The notes: a model not told the origin generated them from the letters alone. Counted from the first letter of the stretch, positions 1 through 9,626 are shown. The stretch: DNA of 64,000 nucleotides from an uncultured Pseudoflavonifractor sp. (GCA_947425785.1 CANEAY010000006.1:1-64000); one strand, 5' to 3'. Program-made: numbers and translations.

Positions 1-106
1 AATATAGAATGATACGGTATATGGGGAGCGTTATCAAATCGTTATCAAAAGAGAGGTGTAAAACCGTAAAATCGTTGTGCCGCAACAGGTTCAGAGTTTC
101 AAAAAC
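1..106. other. Intergenic edge, no gene seen
   Basis: This AT-richer stretch lies downstream of the minus-strand guaA paralogue. It holds a short direct repeat of CGTTATCAAA (about 29-50) and a weak hairpin (GAGTTT/AAACTC, 93-107) just after the stop codon of the paralogue. There is no clear T-run, so the hairpin is only a weak terminator candidate. No open frame with a ribosome site is visible. Confidence 0.5.
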
Positions 107-1087
107 TCACTCCCACTCGATAGTGCCGATGGGCTTGGGGGTCAGGTCATAGAGAACCCGGCACACCCCGGGCACCTGGGTCAGGATGCGGTCGGTGATT
201 TTCTGCAGCACCGTCCAGGGAAGCTCCGGCACCGTGGCGCTCATGGCATCCACCGTGTTGACACAGCGGATGATGACAGGCCAGTCAAAGGCCCGCTTAC
301 CATCCCGAACGCCGGTGGAGCGGAAGTCGGGCACCACAGTAAAGTACTGCCAGATATGCTCCGCCAGTCCCGCCTGGGCCAGCTCCTCCCGGAGGATGGC
401 ATCAGACTCCCGCAGAGCCGCCAGACGATCCCGGGTAATAGCCCCCAGGCAGCGCACCCCCAGGCCGGGGCCGGGGAAGGGTTGACGTTCCACCATGGAG
501 ACGGGCAGGCCCAGAGCCTTGCCCACCACCCGGACTTCGTCCTTAAAGAGCAGGCGGACAGGCTCCACCAGCTCAAACTGCATATCCTCGGGCAGGCCGC
601 CCACATTGTGGTGGGCCTTCACCCCGTCGCTCTCCAAAATGTCGGGATAGATGGTACCCTGGGCCAGAAAGTCGATGCCCTCCAGCTTGCGGGCCTCCTC
701 GTCAAAGACCTTGATGAACTCCCCGCCGATGATCTTCCGCTTTTTCTCCGGCTCGTCCACTCCGGCCAGCAAATCCAGGAAGCGGTCAGTGGCATCCACA
801 TAAATGAGATTGGCATCCAGCTGGTTGCGGAACACCTCGATGACCTGCTCGCTCTCCCCTTTGCGCATCAGACCATGGTTCACATGGACACAAGTGAGCT
901 GCTTGCCGACAGCCTTAATGAGCAGAGCGGCCACCACAGAGGAGTCCACACCGCCGGAAAGGGCCAGCAGCACCTTCTTATCCCCCACCTGCGCCCGAAT
1001 TTCCTTGACCTGCTCGTCAATAAAAGCCTGGGCCAATTGAGGGGTATCGATCCGCTTCATATCTGCGGGACGTACATTGTTTGTCAT
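107..1087 (-). CDS. GMP synthase-like ATP-pyrophosphatase lacking the glutaminase domain
   Basis: A 326-residue protein matching the C-terminal two thirds of GMP synthase: the N-type ATP-PPase domain with the SGGVDSS P-loop near residue 44, then the dimerisation domain ending in GTIEWE. It retains the QGTIYPD, KAHHNVGG and QPFPGPGLG motifs of active GuaA. The class I glutamine amidotransferase domain that precedes these in the neighbouring full-length guaA is absent. The ATG at 1087 was chosen because GGGAGG lies 7 bases upstream; the longer frame to 1150 has no such site. It has its own promoter and follows a terminator after guaA. By analogy to archaeal split GMP synthases it could use free ammonia or a partner glutaminase to aminate XMP, or it may act on another substrate. 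That role is inference. Confidence 0.85.
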   Translation of the reverse strand: MTNNVRPADMKRIDTPQLAQAFIDEQVKEIRAQVGDKKVLLALSGGVDSSVVAALLIKAVGKQLTCVHVNHGLMRKGESEQVIEVFRNQLDANLIYVDATDRFLDLLAGVDEPEKKRKIIGGEFIKVFDEEARKLEGIDFLAQGTIYPDILESDGVKAHHNVGGLPEDMQFELVEPVRLLFKDEVRVVGKALGLPVSMVERQPFPGPGLGVRCLGAITRDRLAALRESDAILREELAQAGLAEHIWQYFTVVPDFRSTGVRDGKRAFDWPVIIRCVNTVDAMSATVPELPWTVLQKITDRILTQVPGVCRVLYDLTPKPIGTIEWE

Positions 1088-1121
1088 TGTCCATCCTCCC
1101 TGTCTCTTTTGTGATTTTCTG

Positions 1122-1150
1122 ATTATACACCAGGAAAGCCACCGACGCAA
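1122..1150 (-). promoter_or_regulatory. Sigma-A-type promoter of the guaA paralogue
   Basis: On the minus strand TTGCGT (1150-1145), a 17-base spacer and a perfect TATAAT (1127-1122) precede the paralogue start at 1087. The -35 box lies inside the terminator-like hairpin that follows guaA. Confidence 0.6.
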
Positions 1151-1163
1151 GTGCGCCGGCGGC
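1132..1163 (-). terminator. Hairpin between guaA and its paralogue
   Basis: An 11-bp stem (1153-1163 with 1138-1148, including G-U pairs) with a 4-base loop is followed on the minus strand by TTTCC. It lies 14 bases past the guaA stop codon and fits a moderate intrinsic terminator, which would uncouple the paralogue from guaA. Confidence 0.5.
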
Positions 1164-1176
1164 TTCTCATTCCATA

Positions 1177-2718
1177 TTATTCAAATTCCACTGTTGCCGG
1201 GGGCTTGGAGGTGATATCGTACAGCACCCGGTTGATATGGGGCACCTCATTGACGATGCGCACGCTGACCCGATCCAGCACTTCATAAGGGATACGCGTC
1301 CAGTCAGCCGTCATAAAGTCGCTGGTGGTCACACTGCGCAGAGCCACCGCATGGTCATAGCTCCGGCCGTCCCCCATAACGCCTACAGAGCGCAGGTTGG
1401 TGAGCACGGCAAAATACTGGCTCATCGTCCCCTCCAGCCCGGCTTTTGCCACCTCATCCCGGAAGATAAAGTCGGCCTGACGCAGAGTATCCGCCTTCTC
1501 CTTGGTGACCTCTCCAATGATGCGGATGGCAAGTCCCGGCCCGGGAAAGGGCTGGCGGGACACCAGATATTCCGGCAGTCCCAGCTCCCGGCCCAGCTGG
1601 CGCACCTCGTCCTTAAAGAGCATCCTCAGCGGTTCAATGATCTCCTTGAAATCCACATAGTCGGGAAGTCCCCCCACATTGTGGTGGGACTTGATCACGG
1701 CAGCGTCCCCCAGGCCGGACTCGATAACGTCAGGGTAGATGGTACCCTGCACCAGATAGTCCACCCTTCCGATCTTCTTGGCTTCCGCCTCAAAGACCCG
1801 AATGAACTCCTCGCCGATAATTTTCCGCTTTTCCTCCGGTTCTGTGATACCGGCCAGCTTTCCCAAAAACAGCGCCTCGGCATTGACCCGGACAAAATTG
1901 ATGTCCCATTTGGAGAAAGCCTTTTCCACCTCATCGCCCTCATTGAGCCGCATGAGGCCATGATCCACAAAAACGCAGGTCAGCTGACTTCCCACGGCCT
2001 CCGCCACCAGGGCGGCGGCCACAGAGGAATCCACGCCGCCGGAGAGGGCCAACAGCACCTTGCCCTCCCCCACCTTTTCCCGCACACGGCGAATGGCCGC
2101 CTGCTTGTAGTCCCCCATTGTCCAATCACCCTTGGCCCCACAGACCTCGTAGAGGAAGTTGCGCAGCATGGCGGTGCCATTCTCTGTATGATCTACCTCC
2201 GGGTGGAATTGGACGCCATAAAAGCCCCGCCCCTCATCACAGATGGCCACATTGGGACAGTGTTCGGAATGGGCGGTAAGGGAAAAACCATCCGGCACCT
2301 TCTCCATATAATCCCCATGGCTCATCCACGTGATGCCCCGCTGGGGAAGGCCCTTAAAAAGCCTGCAGGCAGTATCAAAGAAGGTCTCAGTCTTGCCATA
2401 CTCCCGGGCAGTGTCCCCCTGGGCGGCGGTGACCTTTCCCCCCAAGTTGTGGGCAATGAGCTGACAGCCGTAGCAGATGCCCAAGATGGGCACGCCCAGT
2501 TGAAAGAGCCCGGGGTCTGCCTGTGGGGCCTTGGGGTCGTATACGCTCCCCGGCCCGCCGGTGAAGATGATGCCAATGGGCTCCATGGCCCGGATCTCTT
2601 CTGTGGGCGTGGTGTAGGACTTGACCTCACAATAGACTCCGCACTCCCGCACCCGGCGGGCAATGAGCTGATTATACTGGCCGCCGAAGTCCAGAACGAT
2701 AATTTTTTGATGTGCCAT
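1177..2718 (-). CDS. guaA: GMP synthase (glutamine-hydrolysing)
   Basis: A full-length 513-residue enzyme that converts XMP, ATP and glutamine to GMP, the last step of guanine nucleotide synthesis. The N-terminal class I glutaminase domain shows the GICYGCQ nucleophile-cysteine motif near residue 84 and the FHPEVDHT His/Glu pair near residue 172. The ATP-PPase domain carries SGGVDSS near residue 228, and the C-terminal dimerisation domain ends in ATVEFE. Length is typical (E. coli 525). The ATG at 2718 lies 8 bases after AAGGGGG; an in-frame ATG at 2724 is too close to that site. It is the last gene of a run starting with carAB, separated by 26 bases from the small zinc-ribbon-like gene upstream. 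Confidence 0.97.
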   Translation of the reverse strand: MAHQKIIVLDFGGQYNQLIARRVRECGVYCEVKSYTTPTEEIRAMEPIGIIFTGGPGSVYDPKAPQADPGLFQLGVPILGICYGCQLIAHNLGGKVTAAQGDTAREYGKTETFFDTACRLFKGLPQRGITWMSHGDYMEKVPDGFSLTAHSEHCPNVAICDEGRGFYGVQFHPEVDHTENGTAMLRNFLYEVCGAKGDWTMGDYKQAAIRRVREKVGEGKVLLALSGGVDSSVAAALVAEAVGSQLTCVFVDHGLMRLNEGDEVEKAFSKWDINFVRVNAEALFLGKLAGITEPEEKRKIIGEEFIRVFEAEAKKIGRVDYLVQGTIYPDVIESGLGDAAVIKSHHNVGGLPDYVDFKEIIEPLRMLFKDEVRQLGRELGLPEYLVSRQPFPGPGLAIRIIGEVTKEKADTLRQADFIFRDEVAKAGLEGTMSQYFAVLTNLRSVGVMGDGRSYDHAVALRSVTTSDFMTADWTRIPYEVLDRVSVRIVNEVPHINRVLYDITSKPPATVEFE

Positions 2719-2744
2719 ATCCATGGCCCCCTTGTACTTTGCCC

Positions 2745-3179
2745 TTAGTTATAATACGCAGTTTTAATGGCCCGCTTTGATCCCAATTCTGCCGGGGGCT
2801 TCACGGCTGGCATCTCGCGCCCCTGCTCCGGCGACCACAAGAAAGCGTCCAGTTCCCCTTTCTCAAAATAGAGGGCCTGCTCCACCTTCTCCTCATCCCG
2901 TACCGGGAGGAACGCCGACAGTTTCACCGCCCGGTGCCCACACTGGGGGCACCGATAGGCAATGATGCCGCAGGCATACATTCCCGTGGGGATCTCCGCC
3001 TTGCGCTCCACAGGTACGAGATGAGTAATATAATACTCCGGCTCATCGTGACTCACATAGTGGCCCACCCGCTGCTCCGGCATGGCATAGAGCTGTCTGC
3101 GGATGATCTCCATCTCGTTGGTGCATTCACTACACCAATCATCGTGGAACTTCTCCCGCAGTTTTCGGAAAAAAGCCAT
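2745..3179 (-). CDS. Uncharacterised small protein with two CxxC pairs
   Basis: A 144-residue soluble protein that I do not recognise as a named family. Two cysteine pairs are visible, CSEC near residue 16 and CPQCG near residue 76, a spacing that suggests one zinc site split across the chain. The middle section is rich in Glu, His and Tyr. Its start codon follows directly after the stop of the upstream membrane-protein gene (TAAG-ATG), so it is probably translationally coupled. Its place between carB and guaA implies cotranscription with nucleotide genes, but no function follows from that. Confidence 0.75.
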   Translation of the reverse strand: MAFFRKLREKFHDDWCSECTNEMEIIRRQLYAMPEQRVGHYVSHDEPEYYITHLVPVERKAEIPTGMYACGIIAYRCPQCGHRAVKLSAFLPVRDEEKVEQALYFEKGELDAFLWSPEQGREMPAVKPPAELGSKRAIKTAYYN

Positions 3180-3180
3180 C

Positions 3181-3768
3181 TTACTTCGCCACCGCCTGGG
3201 CTCCAGCAGCGATCAGGGTCTCTGCCATCAGGTCGGCCTTGGAAATGCCGGTGAGGATGTAATCGCTGTCCATACGCCAGCGCTTGTTGGAAGTAAAGGT
3301 ATTCACCCGGATCTTCATGCCCTCCACGGTAAAAAGGAAGCTGACCCGGCTGCTGCCCTCCAGAAAACCTGCGCCGCCCCGGCCATCGTCCACATAGACG
3401 TTGGAGAGGGCAGATGCGGGCCGAACATAGGCCTTGGTGGGATTCCAACGGAACAGAAGCGCCACCTGGCCATGAACCAGGTCTACCACCACTGTGCATC
3501 CGTCGGCGTTGAAGGTATGATTGGGCACAAAGCCTTCCGCCTCCAGGGCAGAGAGAGTGCGCGCCTTGGTCTTGTCATAGAATTTCCGGCCCAGGAATGA
3601 CCACCAGAGCACGGCGAGGCCGAAGCCCACAATGGACAGGATGAGCCCTACCTGCTCCGGCAGCATGACTCCAAGCACCACTGCCAGTACCATCACTGCA
3701 AATGGCCCAAAAATGTTTAGAAGCAGATACAGGATGTTCGTTTTTTTGATTTTTTCCATGGTTTCCAT
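3181..3768 (-). CDS. Uncharacterised membrane protein with two N-terminal helices
   Basis: A 195-residue protein with two hydrophobic segments at about residues 12-35 and 40-59, then a soluble domain of about 130 residues with no motif I recognise. The layout of two helices followed by a beta-rich soluble domain resembles small envelope or PH-like domain proteins, which is only a resemblance. AAGGA lies 9 bases before the ATG. It sits between two other unknown genes inside the car-gua run. Confidence 0.7.
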   Translation of the reverse strand: METMEKIKKTNILYLLLNIFGPFAVMVLAVVLGVMLPEQVGLILSIVGFGLAVLWWSFLGRKFYDKTKARTLSALEAEGFVPNHTFNADGCTVVVDLVHGQVALLFRWNPTKAYVRPASALSNVYVDDGRGGAGFLEGSSRVSFLFTVEGMKIRVNTFTSNKRWRMDSDYILTGISKADLMAETLIAAGAQAVAK

Positions 3769-3792
3769 TGACTTATTCCTTCTTTCAAAAAT

Positions 3793-4455
3793 TTAGTCCC
3801 ATTCGGACTTTTTCTTTTTTGCAAAGTAGGCCGGGAAAATACCCAGCTTGGAGCCCAGCATATGAAACAGCGGCATAAATACCGCCACTGTGATGAGCTG
3901 AACCATCAGCACCGGGGTCTCGGTGGCCTGCTCCTCATCCAGCACCGCCGTATCCCCCACCATGTCCACATAAAAATCTGTACGGCTCAAGGGCTCGCTG
4001 TACTGGATTTGATCCAGGAAAGTCTGGTTGCTGGTCAGATTCTCGTACACCACTCGCCCCAAAGGCAATATCTTGTCCGAGCTGAAATAGTCCGTACCGC
4101 CTACTTCCTGGATGCTCTCACCGTTGATCCAGGCTGCTACCAGTTCCCCGGAGGGCAGGGTCAAAGCCTGAAAGTACCGGCCGCCATAGTACCCAGCACC
4201 CCGGTTGCGAAATTCGATACCCGGCGAGATCACGGTAAATGTATCGTGGCTGAGAAGGTCCTCCACATTTTGTGCCCGAAAGATCTCCTCTCCTGCCGCG
4301 CCGCCGATCTCACCGTCCACCGGCGCATGGGCTTCCACCTCGGCGGCATACCACTTTTCCGCCGCGACTCCCGCAATCTTTCCCGTGCCAAGGGACACCA
4401 AAAAAGCCAGAGCCAAGCAAAGCCAAACATCAAAGGGCAATATCCGTCTCCTCAT
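3793..4455 (-). CDS. Uncharacterised membrane-anchored protein
   Basis: A 220-residue protein with an N-terminal hydrophobic segment (about residues 8-27), an extracytoplasmic-looking domain of about 150 residues, a second hydrophobic segment (about 183-203) and a short basic tail (KKKK). No enzymatic motif is apparent. GGAGGGGG lies 4 bases before the ATG. It starts 12 bases after carB and is followed 24 bases later by the next unknown gene, so the three unknowns look like an inserted cassette within the operon. Confidence 0.7.
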   Translation of the reverse strand: MRRRILPFDVWLCLALAFLVSLGTGKIAGVAAEKWYAAEVEAHAPVDGEIGGAAGEEIFRAQNVEDLLSHDTFTVISPGIEFRNRGAGYYGGRYFQALTLPSGELVAAWINGESIQEVGGTDYFSSDKILPLGRVVYENLTSNQTFLDQIQYSEPLSRTDFYVDMVGDTAVLDEEQATETPVLMVQLITVAVFMPLFHMLGSKLGIFPAYFAKKKKSEWD

Positions 4456-4467
4456 ATTTCCCCCTCC

Positions 4468-7400
4468 TCAAATCTCTGTAATATCAATGGGCCGCAGCTC
4501 TGCGCTCCGGCTCTTGGTTCGAACGGTGAGCATAGCCCGGGCCGTATCTATGGCAGTAACGCAGGCCACCGAGTGCTCCACCGCCATGCGGCGGATCTGG
4601 AAACCGTCGCTCTCGTGCCGGCGGCCATGGGTGGGGGTGTTGATGATGAGGTCTACAGTGCCGGAGGCGATCATATCGGCAATGTTGGGATGGGCCTCCG
4701 AGACCCGTGCCACCCGCTTACAGTCGATGCCTGCCTCCAACAGGGCCTGGCACGTTCCGGCGGTGGCATAAAGCTCCACCCCCATCTCCGCAAAGCCCCG
4801 GGCAATGTCCACGATCTCCCTCTTATCCTCGTCCTTCACGGTGATGATGGCCCTGCCCCCTTCTTTGGGGGCCTTTAGGTTGGCTCCCTTAAAGGCCTTG
4901 CGCAAAGCGTGGGGGAAATCCTCCGCCAGTCCCAGCACCTCACCCGTAGATTTCATCTCCGGCCCCAGGCCGGCGTCCACATCCGTGAGCTTTTCAAAGG
5001 AAAAGACCGGCATCTTCACCGCGTAATACTTAGCTTCCTGATATATCCCTGTGCCATAGCCCAAGTCCTTCAGCTTCTCCCCCAGCATCACCCGGGTGGC
5101 CAGATCAATGATAGGCACGCCGGTGACCTTGGAGATATAGGGGATGGTGCGGGAAGACCGGGGGTTGACCTCGATAACATAGACCTCATTGTCATAGAGG
5201 ATAAATTGGATATTTACAAGGCCGATGACACCCAGAGCCCGGGCCAGGTCTCTGGTGTAGCGCAGGATGGTCTGGCGCTGTTCCTCCTCGATGTGCAGCG
5301 GCGGATAGACCGAAATAGAGTCGCCGGAGTGGATACCGGCCCGCTCCACGTGCTCCATGATGCCGGGGATAAGCACATCCTCCCCATCAAAAACGCCATC
5401 CACCTCTACCTCACGGCCCATGAGGTATTTGTCCACCAGGATAGGGTGCTCCTGTACCGTCTGGTTGATGACCCGCATGAAATCCACAATGTTGCGGTCA
5501 TTGTAAGCGATCTCCATCCCCTGGCCGCCCAGCACATAGGAGGGCCGTACCAGCACGGGATAGCCCACTTCATTGGCAGCCTTCAGGGCCTCTTCAGTGG
5601 TAAAGACGGTCTCCCCCTTGGCTCTGGGGATACCACACTGGTTCAATATCTCGTCGAACCGCTCCCGATCCTCGGCGGCATCCACGCCGTCGGCGGAGGT
5701 GCCCAGGATAAAGACCCCCATGTCGGTGAGGGCCTGGGCCAGCTTGATGGCCGTCTGGCCCCCAAACTGTACCACCGCCCCCCAGGGCTTTTCCTGCTCC
5801 ACCACAGCGTAAACGTCTTCGTCCGTCAAGGGCTCAAAGTACAGCTTGTCGGCCACATCAAAGTCGGTGGAGACAGTCTCTGGGTTGTTGTTGATGATGA
5901 TGGTCTCGCACCCCAGTTTTTTCAGCGCCCACACCGAGTGAACAGAGCAGTAGTCGAACTCGATCCCCTGGCCGATGCGGATGGGGCCGGAGCCCAGTAC
6001 CAGCACCTTCCGCTTGGGAACCGGCGGGATACGATACCGCTCCCCAGCAGAAACACCTACGCTGTCTGCCTCGTTCTCCTGGTCGTAGGTGGAGTAATAA
6101 TAGGGCGTCTCCGCCTCAAACTCGGCAGCACAGGTATCCACCATCTTGAATACCGGCCGGATACCGTGGCTCTCCCGCAGAAGGCGCACCTCCTCCACCG
6201 TTGTGCCGGAGAGCTGGGCGATCCAGCGGTCGGAGAATCCCATCTCCTTGGCCTTGCGCAGGGTGTCGGCACCGGGAAGCCCCTTCTCCAGCCGTGCCTC
6301 CATATTCACGATGGCCTGGAAGCGATCCAAGAACCAGATATCATACTTGGTTATGGCGTTGATCCGCTCCGGAGAGAAGCCCCGGCGCAGAGCCTCCGCC
6401 ACCACAAAAAGCCGCTGATCGTCCACATTCTGGAGCCGATCCTCGATCTCCTCGGTGTAGAGCTGATCCAGCCCCTCCATTTTCAAGGACTTCACCGGCA
6501 GCTCCAGGGAGCGGATGGCCTTCATCAGCGCCGCCTCAAAGGAATTGCCGATGGCCATGACCTCGCCGGTAGCCTTCATTTGGGTACCCAAAGTGCGGCT
6601 GGCGGTGGTGAACTTGTCAAAGGGCAGCCGGGGCAGCTTCAGGACGCAGTAGTCCAGCGTAGGCTCAAAGCAGGCCGTGGTCTTGCCCGTCACCGCGTTC
6701 GGTATTTCGTCCAGGGTGTAGCCCAGGGCGACCTTGGCCGCCACCTTGGCAATGGGATAGCCGGTGGCCTTGGAGGCCAGGGCCGACGAACGGGACACCC
6801 GGGGATTGACTTCAATAACAGCATATTCAAAGCTTTCCGGGTTCAGAGCCAGCTGTACGTTACAGCCGCCCTCTATCTCCAGAGCAGAGATGATATTCAG
6901 TGAGGCAGAACGGAGCATCTGGAACTCCCGGTTGGCCAGGGTCTGGGTGGGAGCCACCACAACGGAGTCGCCGGTGTGGACGCCTACGGGGTCGATGTTC
7001 TCCATGGAGCAGATCTGTATCACGTTCCCCGCCGAGTCCCGCATGACCTCAAACTCGATCTCTTTCCACCCGGCGATGGAACGCTCGATGAGCACCTGTC
7101 CCACCCGGCTGAGATGGATGCCCCGGTCGGCGATCTCACGGAGGGACGGCTCATCATAGGCGATACCACCGCCTGTACCGCCCAGGGTATAGGCGGGACG
7201 GACGATGACCGGGTAGCCAATGGAGTTGGCGAAGGCCACAGCGTCAGCCACGCTCTCCACCACATCGGAGGTGACACAGGGCTGGCCGATGGCCTCCATG
7301 GCGTCCTTGAAGCCCTGGCGATCCTCCGCCTTGCGGATGGACTCCGGGGAAGTCCCCAGCAAGCGGACGCCGTACTGCTCCAGAACACCCTCCTCGTGGA

Positions 7401-7704
7401 GATGCATGGCCAGGTTCAGCCCTGTCTGCCCGCCCAGGGTGGGTAGGATAGCATCGGGCCGCTCCTTCTGGATGATCTGGGTAACGCTGGCGGGATTCAG
7501 CGGCTCGATGTACACGTGGTCGGCAATGTCCTTGTCCGTCATAATGGTGGCGGGATTGGAGTTGACCAGGACGACCTCCACCCCCTCCTCCTTGAGGGCG
7601 CGGCAGGCTTGGGTTCCGGCATAGTCGAACTCGGCAGCCTGACCAATGACGATGGGGCCGGAGCCCAGCACCAAGACCTTATGTATGCTTTGATCCTTCG
7701 GCAT
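4468..7704 (-). CDS. carB: Carbamoyl-phosphate synthase large subunit
   Basis: A 1,078-residue subunit that makes carbamoyl phosphate for pyrimidine and arginine synthesis from bicarbonate, ATP and ammonia channelled from CarA. Two homologous ATP-grasp halves are visible, each opening with a VLVLGSGPI-type motif (residues about 10 and 558) and each with the PRVSRSSAL/PRSSRTIPY signature. The C-terminal part from about residue 935 is the MGS-like regulatory domain (INTPTHGRR). Length matches E. coli (1,073). It starts 3 bases after the carA stop. Confidence 0.98.
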   Translation of the reverse strand: MPKDQSIHKVLVLGSGPIVIGQAAEFDYAGTQACRALKEEGVEVVLVNSNPATIMTDKDIADHVYIEPLNPASVTQIIQKERPDAILPTLGGQTGLNLAMHLHEEGVLEQYGVRLLGTSPESIRKAEDRQGFKDAMEAIGQPCVTSDVVESVADAVAFANSIGYPVIVRPAYTLGGTGGGIAYDEPSLREIADRGIHLSRVGQVLIERSIAGWKEIEFEVMRDSAGNVIQICSMENIDPVGVHTGDSVVVAPTQTLANREFQMLRSASLNIISALEIEGGCNVQLALNPESFEYAVIEVNPRVSRSSALASKATGYPIAKVAAKVALGYTLDEIPNAVTGKTTACFEPTLDYCVLKLPRLPFDKFTTASRTLGTQMKATGEVMAIGNSFEAALMKAIRSLELPVKSLKMEGLDQLYTEEIEDRLQNVDDQRLFVVAEALRRGFSPERINAITKYDIWFLDRFQAIVNMEARLEKGLPGADTLRKAKEMGFSDRWIAQLSGTTVEEVRLLRESHGIRPVFKMVDTCAAEFEAETPYYYSTYDQENEADSVGVSAGERYRIPPVPKRKVLVLGSGPIRIGQGIEFDYCSVHSVWALKKLGCETIIINNNPETVSTDFDVADKLYFEPLTDEDVYAVVEQEKPWGAVVQFGGQTAIKLAQALTDMGVFILGTSADGVDAAEDRERFDEILNQCGIPRAKGETVFTTEEALKAANEVGYPVLVRPSYVLGGQGMEIAYNDRNIVDFMRVINQTVQEHPILVDKYLMGREVEVDGVFDGEDVLIPGIMEHVERAGIHSGDSISVYPPLHIEEEQRQTILRYTRDLARALGVIGLVNIQFILYDNEVYVIEVNPRSSRTIPYISKVTGVPIIDLATRVMLGEKLKDLGYGTGIYQEAKYYAVKMPVFSFEKLTDVDAGLGPEMKSTGEVLGLAEDFPHALRKAFKGANLKAPKEGGRAIITVKDEDKREIVDIARGFAEMGVELYATAGTCQALLEAGIDCKRVARVSEAHPNIADMIASGTVDLIINTPTHGRRHESDGFQIRRMAVEHSVACVTAIDTARAMLTVRTKSRSAELRPIDITEI

Positions 7705-7707
7705 ATC

Positions 7708-8793
7708 TCACCGTCCCCCCTTTTCCATTGATTCTACAAAGCGGTCGAAAAGATATTCCGTATCCATAGGCCCCGGCGAGGCCTCCGGGTGGAACTGTAC
7801 GGTAAAGCAAGCAGGGCGCTTATACCGAAGGCCCTCTACTCCGCCGTCGTTGACATTGATGTGGGAGACCTCCGCCACTGCCGGGTCTACAGTCTCCGCC
7901 ACCACGGCATAGCCATGGTTCTGGGAGGTGATGAACACTCTCCCCTCTTTCAGATCCTTCACCGGGTGGTTCCCGCCCCGGTGGCCAAAGGGCATCTTCC
8001 GGGTCTTTGCCCCGGTGGCCAGCGCCAGAAGCTGATGGCCCAGGCAGACGGCGAAGAGCGGGATCCCAGACTCGTAAAGGGTCTTTACTTCACGGATGAT
8101 CTCCACATTGTCCGCCGGGTCACCGGGGCCGTTGGAGAGCATCACCCCGTCATAGCCCCCGGCCAGCACCTGGGCCGCCGGGGTACGGGCGGGATAAACG
8201 GTGACACTGCACCCCCGCCGCTGGAGACAGCGGATCATATTCTCCTTCACGCCGTAATCCATGAGGGCCACCCTGTAACGGCTCTCTCCCAAGGCCGGGT
8301 AGGACTCCACTGTCTGGCGGGTCACCTTCTCTACTGTACCCTTCACCCGGTAGGCCCGTATTTTTTCCAAAGCCGTCTCTGCAGAAAAATGCTCCGCACA
8401 GGAGATCATGCCATTCATGGTCCCCTGACTGCGGAGTAATCTTGTCAAGCCACGGGTATCCACACCTTGGATGCCCGTGATATGAAATTGTCTCAAATAG
8501 CTGTCCAGGTCGCCCTCACAGCGGAAGTTGCTCCCCCGTGCAGCCAGGTGCCGTACCACCAATGCCTCCACCCAAGGCTGGGAAGACTCGTTATCCTCAC
8601 TGTTAACACCATAATTACCAATGAGAGGGTAGGTCATCACCACTCCTTGGCCCGCATAAGAGGGATCGGTCAAAATCTCCTGATATCCGGTCATGGAGGT
8701 GTTGAAAACCATCTCACATACCCGGTCGGCTGTGTCGCCGATGCTCTCGCCCCGGAATACCGCGCCGTTTTCCAGAATGAGGACCGCTTTCAT
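7708..8793 (-). CDS. carA: Carbamoyl-phosphate synthase small subunit
   Basis: A 361-residue glutaminase subunit that delivers ammonia to CarB. The N-terminal CPSase domain opens with AVLILENGAVFRGES. The class I amidotransferase domain shows VCLGHQ (nucleophile Cys) and FHPEASPGP (His/Glu). The ATG at 8793 was chosen because the protein then begins exactly where the family does; the longer frame to 8835 adds 14 unlike residues. It is the first gene of the car operon. Confidence 0.97.
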   Translation of the reverse strand: MKAVLILENGAVFRGESIGDTADRVCEMVFNTSMTGYQEILTDPSYAGQGVVMTYPLIGNYGVNSEDNESSQPWVEALVVRHLAARGSNFRCEGDLDSYLRQFHITGIQGVDTRGLTRLLRSQGTMNGMISCAEHFSAETALEKIRAYRVKGTVEKVTRQTVESYPALGESRYRVALMDYGVKENMIRCLQRRGCSVTVYPARTPAAQVLAGGYDGVMLSNGPGDPADNVEIIREVKTLYESGIPLFAVCLGHQLLALATGAKTRKMPFGHRGGNHPVKDLKEGRVFITSQNHGYAVVAETVDPAVAEVSHINVNDGGVEGLRYKRPACFTVQFHPEASPGPMDTEYLFDRFVESMEKGGR

Positions 8794-8836
8794 ACCTGCT
8801 TTCCCGCCTTTCTCATCTATTTTCGTTATCCGCATT

Positions 8837-8865
8837 ATTCTATCTCAAACCCAATCAAATGGCAA
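8837..8865 (-). promoter_or_regulatory. Promoter of the carAB-guaA operon
   Basis: On the minus strand TTGCCA (8865-8860), a 17-base spacer and TAGAAT (8842-8837) lie about 43 bases upstream of the carA start. Each box has five of six consensus bases. No PyrR-type attenuator was evident in the short leader. Confidence 0.6.
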
Positions 8866-8945
8866 TAGAAATTTTCCTGTACGCTTCATATTTTCTTCCC
8901 AACGGGCCATACTGGACAGGAGAACACCTGTGGGGAGGTTACGGC

Positions 8946-9626
8946 ATGGTCATCGCCTTTATTCGCACTATTATTTTGTATTTGCTCATCATCGCCGGAG
9001 TGCGCCTCATGGGCAAACGGCAGGTGGGCGAGCTGGAGCCTTCCGAGCTGGTGCTGGCCCTCCTCATTGCGGACTTGGCCGCCGTCCCTATGCAGGACTT
9101 TGGTATCCCCCTCATCTCCGGCGTCATTCCCATCCTAACTCTGCTGTCCATGACCATGATTTTTTCTATGTTATCCATGAAGAGCGTTCGCTTCCGCGCC
9201 CTGCTGTGCGGCCGCCCCTCCATCATCGTGGAAAACGGCAAGCTCCACCAGCGGGAGATGGCGAAAAACCGCTTTACGGTAGACGAGCTGATGGAGGAGC
9301 TGCGGATGAAGGGAGTCACCGATATCTCCACCGTGAAATACGCCATATTAGAGACCAATGGCCAGCTCTCCGTCCTCCCCTATGCCGACCAGAAGCCCCC
9401 TGCCGCCAAGGATATGGCCCTCTCTCCAGAGGAGGGCGGCCTGCCCATTGTCATCATCAACGACGGCCATATCCTGGAGCACAATCTGAAAACCAGGGGC
9501 TACGACCTGAATTGGCTGGAAAAACAGCTTGAACAGCGGGGAGTCAAAAAGGCGGAGGAGGTCTACCTTCTGACAGCAGACGAACAGGGACAGGTCTATT
9601 TTGCCCCCAAGGAGGACAAGAAATGA
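8946..9626 (+). CDS. DUF421 (YetF family) membrane protein
   Basis: A 226-residue protein with three N-terminal membrane helices (to about residue 75) and the soluble DUF421 domain, recognisable from GKRQVGELEPSELV and GRPSIIVENGKL. YetF-family proteins occur in spore-formers; the 2Duf protein of spore membranes carries this domain. The ATG at 8946 has GGGGAGG 7 bases upstream, so the longer frame from 8859 was not used. It overlaps the next gene by ATGA. Its own function is not established here. Confidence 0.85.
   Translation: MVIAFIRTIILYLLIIAGVRLMGKRQVGELEPSELVLALLIADLAAVPMQDFGIPLISGVIPILTLLSMTMIFSMLSMKSVRFRALLCGRPSIIVENGKLHQREMAKNRFTVDELMEELRMKGVTDISTVKYAILETNGQLSVLPYADQKPPAAKDMALSPEEGGLPIVIINDGHILEHNLKTRGYDLNWLEKQLEQRGVKKAEEVYLLTADEQGQVYFAPKEDKK

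Noticed and set aside
4909..6903. A 664-codon plus-strand frame opposite carB
   Set aside because: Shadow of carB; no start context and no motif.
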